Below, piece by piece: positions 55,815 through 60,723 of a stretch of DNA of 60,723 bases. The notes beneath the pieces were generated by a model. It had not been told where the DNA came from. It searched no databases and was given only the letters and a program-made list of their open reading frames with translations. A program made the translations under genes and the position numbers. Position 1 is the first letter of the stretch. Each line of letters opens with the position of its first letter. This DNA comes from Helicobacter monodelphidis. Its GTDB lineage: Bacteria > Campylobacterota > Campylobacteria > Campylobacterales > Helicobacteraceae. The stretch is from the NCBI RefSeq assembly GCF_003288845.1, contig NZ_NHYN01000011.1:1-60723 (forward strand), in the 5' to 3' direction.

Positions 55815-55890
55815 TGGCGACCCCTAGAAGATTTGAACTTCTGTTCCCACAGCGAAAATGTGGTATCCTTGACCGCTAGATGAAGGGGTC
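55815..55890 (-). tRNA. tRNA-Glu (UUC)
   Basis: The minus-strand product of 76 bases has a perfect 7-bp acceptor stem (GACCCCT with AGGGGTC), an encoded CCA end, and a T-stem AGAAG/CTTCT with loop TTCAAAT. The anticodon stem CCACA/TGTGG holds loop TTTTCGC with anticodon TTC, which reads GAA/GAG. D-arm bases fit tRNA-Glu. Confidence 0.95.
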
Positions 55891-55897
55891 AGTTTAG

Positions 55898-55903
55898 ATT
55901 GTA
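55898..55903 (-). promoter_or_regulatory. -10 of the tRNA-Glu gene
   Basis: TACAAT on the minus strand (ATGTTACAAT) lies 7 bases upstream of the mature 5' end, giving a very short leader. Confidence 0.45.
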
Positions 55904-56015
55904 ACATAAAATTCTTAAAAATCATATTTTTTGGTTGAATATATTAGGATAGAGAATTTTATATTTATTCTAAGAATATATATTGAAACATATCTTGTTT
56001 TTAGTATTTTGTTGA

Positions 56016-56021
56016 TACAAT
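56016..56021 (+). promoter_or_regulatory. -10 of the transaldolase gene
   Basis: TACAAT (GTTGATACAAT) lies 26 bases before the ATG at 56048, with AAGGAG in the leader. Confidence 0.45.
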
Positions 56022-56047
56022 CTTGAAAAAATAAAGGAGTGTTGTGC

Positions 56048-57040
56048 ATGAATTTCAAGGAAGGTTGCTTTAGTCTTTGGTGTGATTTTATTGAAAGAAG
56101 TTTTTTAATAAAAGGCTTTTCGCAATTATTACAAAAAGAAAGCATAAAGGGAGCAACAAGTAATCCAGCAATTTTTCAGAAGGCTTTTTCTTCTCCCGCA
56201 TATAAGGAAGATATGAAAAAATTATTTCTACAGGATTTGAGCACCAAAAATATTTATGAATCCTTAGCGGTCGAGGATATCAAGAATGCAGCAACAATCT
56301 TGGAACCATTATTCATAGCTAATCCACAAGATGGCTGGGTAAGCATTGAAGTTGACCCTTACTTATGTGATGATGCGGAAGCAACATACGCAGAAGCTAG
56401 ACGATTACACCAAGCAATTAATAAGCCAAATGTAATGATTAAAGTCCCAGCAACGAAGGCAGGATTTATCGCAATGGAAGAGTTGTTTGCTACCAATATT
56501 TCTGTTAATGCAACTCTAATTTTTAATGAAAACCAGGCTAAACAATGCGTAGAAGCTTTTGAACGTGGCTTTAAACGCAGTATGCAAAAAAAAGATTTAC
56601 AAGCGGTCGTGAGTATTTTCGTCTCGCGTTTTGACCGCAAATGCGACTCAAAATTACCAGACGCATTAAAAGCAAAAATAGGCATTATGAATGCAACAAA
56701 AATTTATCATACTATAGAATCCTATTCTCTCCCTTATGTACGTTCCCTTTTTGCTAGCACAGGAGTGAAAGATTCTAGCCTACCCGCAAGTTATTATGTT
56801 GATTCTTTGCTTTACCCTAATAGCATCAATACAGCACCGCTAGAAACAATAGCAGCATTTTGTGCAACAGGCAAAAATCAAGTCAATAATGCACCTAAAG
56901 TAGCAGATTCTTTCTGGCAAGAAGTGGCAAGAGCAGAAATTGATATGACACTAGTCAGTGAAGAATTACTTCAAGAAGGCTTAGATGCATTCAAGGAATC
57001 TTTCAAAGCTATTTTAGAAGGTTTGGAATCTGAATTCTAG
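56048..57040 (+). CDS. tal: Transaldolase
   Basis: Transaldolase moves a dihydroxyacetone unit between sugar phosphates in the pentose phosphate pathway. The 330-residue protein has KGATSNPAIFQKAF near residue 32, MIKVPATKAG near 129-138 with the likely Schiff-base Lys, and NATLIFNENQAKQCVEAFERG, split NATLIFNENQ and QCVEAFERG. The length is that of the long form, as in Campylobacter jejuni. ATG 56048 has GGAG at 8 bases; GTG 56039 and TTG 56042 in frame are less likely. Confidence 0.9.
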   Translation: MNFKEGCFSLWCDFIERSFLIKGFSQLLQKESIKGATSNPAIFQKAFSSPAYKEDMKKLFLQDLSTKNIYESLAVEDIKNAATILEPLFIANPQDGWVSIEVDPYLCDDAEATYAEARRLHQAINKPNVMIKVPATKAGFIAMEELFATNISVNATLIFNENQAKQCVEAFERGFKRSMQKKDLQAVVSIFVSRFDRKCDSKLPDALKAKIGIMNATKIYHTIESYSLPYVRSLFASTGVKDSSLPASYYVDSLLYPNSINTAPLETIAAFCATGKNQVNNAPKVADSFWQEVARAEIDMTLVSEELLQEGLDAFKESFKAILEGLESEF

Positions 57041-57114
57041 AATTTATAACCTCAAAAAATATTCTAATGCTTAGGGATTCAAAATGCTTAATTACAGATT
57101 AATTGATAAGTGTG

Positions 57115-57120
57115 TAAAAT
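57115..57120 (+). promoter_or_regulatory. Possible -10 of gdhA
   Basis: TAAAAT follows GTGTG, a TG-containing extension, 44 bases before the ATG at 57164. Confidence 0.35.
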
Positions 57121-57163
57121 ATGGTGATTGAAAACAATCACTACCAAAAATCAAGGAGTTAAG

Positions 57164-58513
57164 ATGTCTTATGTCAATGAAGTTCTAGCACGACTACAGA
57201 AAAAGTTTCCTCATCAGCCAGAGTTTTTACAAGCTGTAACTGAGGTATTTGAGAGCCTTGAACCTCTCTTTAAAAAAGAAAAAAAATACCAAAAGTATAA
57301 TATTCTTAGTCGCATCGTAATTCCTGAAAGACAAGTGAATTTTCGCGTCACATGGATTAATGACAAGGGCGAAATTCAAGTGAATCAAGGATACAGAATC
57401 CAATATAATTCAGCAATCGGTCCTTATAAAGGTGGCTTGAGATTCCACCCTAGCGTAAGTGAGGGAACAATCAAATTCTTAGGTTTTGAACAAATATTCA
57501 AAAATTCTCTAACCGGGCTTGCTATGGGTGGCGGAAAGGGAGGAAGTGATTTTGATCCTAAAGGAAAAACTGAAACAGAGATTATGCACTTTTGTCAAGC
57601 TTTTATGACAGAATTAAGTCGTCATATCGGAGCAAGAACCGATGTTCCCGCCGGTGATATTGGTGTAGGCGGAAGAGAAATTGGCTATTTGTTTGGGCAA
57701 TATAAAAAATTACAAAATTCTTTTGATGGTGTTTTAACAGGCAAAGCATTAGGTTGGGGAGGAAGCCTTGTACGCCCAGAAGCAACGGGTTATGGCAATG
57801 TATATTTTGCTGAAGAAATGCTCAAAGAAAAGAAAGAAAGCCTTGAGGGAAAAATTTGTCTTGTTTCAGGTAGTGGAAATGTTGCTATCTACACTGTTGA
57901 AAAATTACAACAATTAGGGGCAAAGCCTGTAACAGTAAGCGATTCAAGGGGCTACATTTATGATAGTGAAGGGATTGACTTAGTATTACTAAAAGACATT
58001 AAAGAAGTACGTCGTGAAAGTCTTGTTGAATATGCGAAAGAAAGAAAGAATGCAAAATATACTCCTGTCTCAGAATATCCAAATGACCATAATCCGTTAT
58101 GGAATACTCCTTGTTTTGCGGCATTTCCAAGTGCAACACAAAATGAAATTAATCTAAAAGATGCTGAAAATCTTCTCAAGAATGGTTGTAAATGCGTAAG
58201 TGAGGGAGCAAATATGCCTTCTTCTCTTGATGCCGCACACAAATTCTTGAATGCAAAAATTTGTTATGGCCCCGCAAAGGCAGCAAATGCAGGCGGTGTT
58301 GCAACAAGTGGTTTAGAAATGAGTCAAAATGCAGCGATGATTTCTTGGACATTTGAGGAAGTGGATAAAAAGTTACATGGTATCATGAAACATATTTATG
58401 CTATTTCTAAAGAAACTGCAAAGGAGTTTGGGGAAGCTGATAACCTTGTACTTGGTTCTAACATCGCTGGTTTTAGAAAAGTTGCTGATGCAATGATAGA
58501 GCAAGGAATTTAA
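57164..58513 (+). CDS. gdhA: NADP-type glutamate dehydrogenase
   Basis: The 449-residue hexameric-type enzyme makes glutamate from 2-oxoglutarate and ammonia. It has PYKGGLRFHPSV (residues about 88-99), the catalytic Lys in GGGKGGSDFDPKGK near 124, RPEATGYGNVYFAEE near 205, and the Rossmann motif VSGSGNVA near 235. ATG 57164 follows AAGGAG. It ends 1 base before the msrA start. Confidence 0.95.
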   Translation: MSYVNEVLARLQKKFPHQPEFLQAVTEVFESLEPLFKKEKKYQKYNILSRIVIPERQVNFRVTWINDKGEIQVNQGYRIQYNSAIGPYKGGLRFHPSVSEGTIKFLGFEQIFKNSLTGLAMGGGKGGSDFDPKGKTETEIMHFCQAFMTELSRHIGARTDVPAGDIGVGGREIGYLFGQYKKLQNSFDGVLTGKALGWGGSLVRPEATGYGNVYFAEEMLKEKKESLEGKICLVSGSGNVAIYTVEKLQQLGAKPVTVSDSRGYIYDSEGIDLVLLKDIKEVRRESLVEYAKERKNAKYTPVSEYPNDHNPLWNTPCFAAFPSATQNEINLKDAENLLKNGCKCVSEGANMPSSLDAAHKFLNAKICYGPAKAANAGGVATSGLEMSQNAAMISWTFEEVDKKLHGIMKHIYAISKETAKEFGEADNLVLGSNIAGFRKVADAMIEQGI

Positions 58514-58514
58514 T

Positions 58515-59009
58515 TTGCAAATAATTTACCTTGCTGGCGGGTGTTTTTGGGGTGTACAAGGGTATTTTGATTTATTAGGTGGGGTTTGTGAAAGCTGTGT
58601 AGGCTATGCGAATTCTAACAAGCCTTATCCTAGTTATCAAGATGTTTGCGGTGGTGATACAAACGCAACTGAAGCAGTACGTATCATATTTGATGAGGAT
58701 ACTCTCTCCTTGAATATGTTGTTGCAACGTTTTTTTTCCATTATCGACCCAACTGCACTCAATCATCAAGGTAACGATTGGGGAAGCCAATATCGAAGTG
58801 GGATTTATCTTGAAGAAGAAACTTTTTTAGGAGAAATTCAAGATTTTATCACGCTTCATATTCAGCCCCTTTATGCTAAAAAAATTGTAACTGAAGTAAA
58901 TGTTTTGGAAAACTTTTACCCTGCTGAAGAATATCACCAAAAATATTTACAAAAAAATCCAAATGGCTATTGTCATATTTGCTTAGACGATGCGTTAAAA
59001 CCCTTATGA
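58515..59009 (+). CDS. msrA: Peptide methionine-S-sulfoxide reductase MsrA
   Basis: MsrA repairs methionine S-sulfoxides in proteins. The 164-residue protein has the GGCFWG motif (Cys10 nucleophile), GYANSNKPYPSYQDVCGGDTNATEAVRI, split GYANSNKPYPSYQDVC and TNATEAVRI, and the YHQKYL helix near 137. It starts with TTG 58515, with AAGGA 7 bases upstream. It overlaps ribD by ATGA. Confidence 0.93.
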   Translation: MQIIYLAGGCFWGVQGYFDLLGGVCESCVGYANSNKPYPSYQDVCGGDTNATEAVRIIFDEDTLSLNMLLQRFFSIIDPTALNHQGNDWGSQYRSGIYLEEETFLGEIQDFITLHIQPLYAKKIVTEVNVLENFYPAEEYHQKYLQKNPNGYCHICLDDALKPL

Positions 59010-60070
59010 GTGAAGATTTTTATTTTCAACTTGCATTGCAAGAAGCTTGGAAGTATCAGATTCATACTTTGCCAAATCCAGCAGTGGGAGCTTTGTTGCT
59101 TGATGAAAATGGTAAAATCTTAAGCATCGGTACGCACAAAAAACACAAAACAATGCATGCTGAGTTAAATGCTCTCCAAATAGGCTTTCATCAACTTGGT
59201 GGTAGCAATGAAATTCTAGCCTTACATGATCCTTTTGCCCTACAAGATTATCTACTTAAAAACCATCAAGGAAGATTTAAAACTTGTAGCTTATTTGTTA
59301 CTTTAGAACCTTGTAGCCATAAGGGTTCTACACCATCTTGTGCAAACTTATTAGCAAAACTAGGAATACAAAAGGTTTGGATTGGCACAAAAGATAATCA
59401 CCCTTTGGCTTGCAAGGGAGAGAAAATCTTACTTGAGAATGGCATTCAAACATCTATGCTTTCTCCACATTCTGAATCTTTAGCTAAAAATATACTATAT
59501 CCGTTTTCTTGTTTGCAGAATAATGGACAATTTATTTTTTATAAATATGCACAACGACTTGATGGTAGCATCAATGGAGGAATTATTAGCTCTTTGGAGT
59601 CGCGTAAAAAAACACATGAATGGCGTGGTTCTGTAGATTTACTTGTGGTTTCAGGCAAAACCGTGCGTATGGATCGCCCAATTTTAGATACCCGCCTAAC
59701 CCCTCACCTCAAAGCTCCAGATATACTTATTATCACTAAAAATAAAGATAAAATCGATAATAACATTCCGCTTTTTTCTGTCCCTCAACGCAAGGTTTTC
59801 TTTGCTGATGATGTTACGGCTTTAAAGTGTTTAAGTAAAATTGGTCATTATAAAACAGCAATGATTGAGGGTGGGAGTGAATTTTTGAAAAGTTGTGAAC
59901 CATTTTTAGATATGATTGCGGTTTTTCTTGCTCCTACTTTTAATGCACACACACACACCAGAATGTCTTTAACTCACTCTTGGGTTCTTTACCATTCACA
60001 ACAAATCCAAGATTCTCAAGATATGCTTTTATGGCTTGGAAAAACTGATACACCTACACATCCATTATAA
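59006..60070 (+). CDS. ribD: Riboflavin biosynthesis deaminase/reductase RibD
   Basis: RibD deaminates and reduces the GTP-derived pyrimidine in riboflavin synthesis. The 354-residue protein has a deaminase domain with HAE (51-53), PCSHKGSTPSC (102-112, zinc Cys103 and Cys112), and a C-terminal reductase domain from about 180 (KYAQRLDGSI, IEGGSEFL near 290). ATG 59006 overlaps the msrA stop. A (CA)6 run near 59946-59957 codes for HTHT. Confidence 0.9.
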   Translation: MSEDFYFQLALQEAWKYQIHTLPNPAVGALLLDENGKILSIGTHKKHKTMHAELNALQIGFHQLGGSNEILALHDPFALQDYLLKNHQGRFKTCSLFVTLEPCSHKGSTPSCANLLAKLGIQKVWIGTKDNHPLACKGEKILLENGIQTSMLSPHSESLAKNILYPFSCLQNNGQFIFYKYAQRLDGSINGGIISSLESRKKTHEWRGSVDLLVVSGKTVRMDRPILDTRLTPHLKAPDILIITKNKDKIDNNIPLFSVPQRKVFFADDVTALKCLSKIGHYKTAMIEGGSEFLKSCEPFLDMIAVFLAPTFNAHTHTRMSLTHSWVLYHSQQIQDSQDMLLWLGKTDTPTHPL

Positions 60071-60079
60071 AGGATTTTA

Positions 60080-60628
60080 ATGTTACCTCAATATACAAAA
60101 GGTAATAATGAAAGTTTATATCAAACAACAATAGATTCTCCATTAGGAAAAATCACATTACTTGCTAATGAAGATTCTTTATGTGGTTTATATTTAGAAC
60201 GGCAATCCATCCCTAAAAACACTCTTACACAGATAAGAGATAAGCATATTGCTTTCGATAAAGTTCGGCAATGGCTTCAGTGCTATTTTAATCAAGAACA
60301 GCCTTTATCCAGTAATATTCCAATCACATTACAAGGCACAAACTTTCAGTTAGAAGTTTGGAGTATTTTATGCACAATTCCTTATGGAAAAACAATGACT
60401 TATGGCGAGATAGCTAAAATACTCGCACAAAAGTTAGGTAAAAAAATGTCGGCCCAAGCAGTTGGTGGTGCCGTTGGCAGGAATCCCATCTCTATTATTA
60501 TTCCATGCCATCGTGTGTTAGGAAGCCACCTTGAACTTACAGGCTACAATGGTGGCATAGAATTGAAAGCAAAACTTTTGCAGTTAGAAAAAATAGAATT
60601 CAGGATAAATTCAACCCCCTCCCCCTAA
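60080..60628 (+). CDS. ogt: Methylated-DNA-[protein]-cysteine S-methyltransferase
   Basis: The protein removes methyl groups from O6-methylguanine to its own Cys. The 182-residue protein has PYGKTMTYGEIA near 101, AQAVGGAVGRNPISIIIPCHRV (split AQAVGGAVGRNP and IIIPCHRV) with acceptor Cys143 and PCHR at 142-145, and GYNGG near 154. It is convergent with a partial chemoreceptor gene, overlapping its end by 4 bases. Confidence 0.93.
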   Translation: MLPQYTKGNNESLYQTTIDSPLGKITLLANEDSLCGLYLERQSIPKNTLTQIRDKHIAFDKVRQWLQCYFNQEQPLSSNIPITLQGTNFQLEVWSILCTIPYGKTMTYGEIAKILAQKLGKKMSAQAVGGAVGRNPISIIIPCHRVLGSHLELTGYNGGIELKAKLLQLEKIEFRINSTPSP

Positions 60629-60723
60629 AACTTCTTCTTATTCACATCTGCTAGTATTTGTGCTGCTACATTATCTACTGCTGTGCTTATATCTTTAGAA
60701 TGATTCGCTATTTCTACATTCTG
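60625..60723 (-). CDS. Methyl-accepting chemotaxis protein, C-terminal end (partial)
   Basis: The minus strand is open from the window edge to TAG (60625-60627) for 32 residues: NVEIANHSKDIST, then VDNVAAQILADVNKKKF. This is the tail of the cytoplasmic signalling helix typical of Campylobacterota chemoreceptors, which end in a Lys-rich segment and Phe. The sensor and membrane parts lie beyond the window, so the ligand is unknown. Confidence 0.75.
   Translation of the reverse strand, partial: QNVEIANHSKDISTAVDNVAAQILADVNKKKF

Noticed and set aside
59946-59958. (CA)6 run in ribD
   Set aside because: It is short for phase variation and lies near the 3' end of a housekeeping gene; coding for His-Thr repeats is enough to explain it.

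Overview
The window looks like a chromosomal segment of a Helicobacter species, probably of the enterohepatic group. The evidence is AT-rich DNA, weak -35 but clear extended -10 promoters (TGnTATAAT), and several Campylobacterota gene orders. These are flgH next to pseudaminic acid genes, purA-fliJ-motE, porCDAB, the patA/patB/ape1 trio, and ilvE next to an SPFH protein. Histidine genes (hisZ, hisIE) are present, although H. pylori lacks that pathway. No prophage, plasmid module or CRISPR array was seen. The only mobile element trace is the right end of an IS200/IS605-type insertion at the left edge.

Layout. 1-150: tnpA tail and subterminal hairpin. 217-6584: yqeY (-), then flgH behind a sigma-54 promoter and the pseudaminic acid genes pseF, pseG, an unknown 82-residue gene, pseH and pseI, followed by thrC. 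Pseudaminic acid is the sugar on Campylobacterota flagellins, so flagellar assembly and flagellin glycosylation sit together. 6672-11796: an LplT-PlsC-Aas fusion for phospholipid repair, facing a YejF-type peptide ABC ATPase across a hairpin. 11883-15032: porCDAB, pyruvate:acceptor oxidoreductase. 15137-15893: a phosphoglycolate phosphatase behind a tiny membrane ORF that carries a G9 tract.

16198-23787 is a long leftward block: rsmE, hisZ, purA, fliJ, a MotE-like gene, then patA, a patB candidate and an ape1 candidate (peptidoglycan O-acetylation and deacetylation). 23913-31133: a PAP2 protein (+), then leftward pycB, xseA, yejA and two translationally coupled CDP-glycerol glycerophosphotransferase-like genes, one of them only half length. 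31286-32332: a small outer-membrane barrel and a DUF411 lipoprotein. 32518-37033 (+): a PglC-PglD fusion, metN, metI, a DUF2157 protein and a GDYXXLXY protein.

37052-46880 is mainly leftward: an unknown gene, an ABC-F ATPase, a metallo-hydrolase (+), two glycosyltransferases, an O-antigen-ligase-like protein, a DUF2393 protein, hisIE, an SPFH protein and ilvE. 47186-50134 (+): dapD, thiE, ybgC, a DUF493 protein and a META lipoprotein. 50182-55523 (-) is a likely organosulfur scavenging operon: metY, an OsmC-like protein, an acyl-CoA-dehydrogenase-fold flavoprotein, and a sulfonate/nitrate-type ABC transporter. 55815-60628: tRNA-Glu (-), transaldolase, gdhA, msrA, ribD and ogt (+). The right edge holds the tail of a chemoreceptor (-).

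Most of the window is housekeeping. The less ordinary items are the G9-containing micro-ORF, the half-length glycerophosphotransferase-like gene, the overlapping yqeY/flgH promoters, the structured spacer and unknown gene in the pse operon, and the organosulfur operon. All functions are inferred from sequence recognition; no database search was run.
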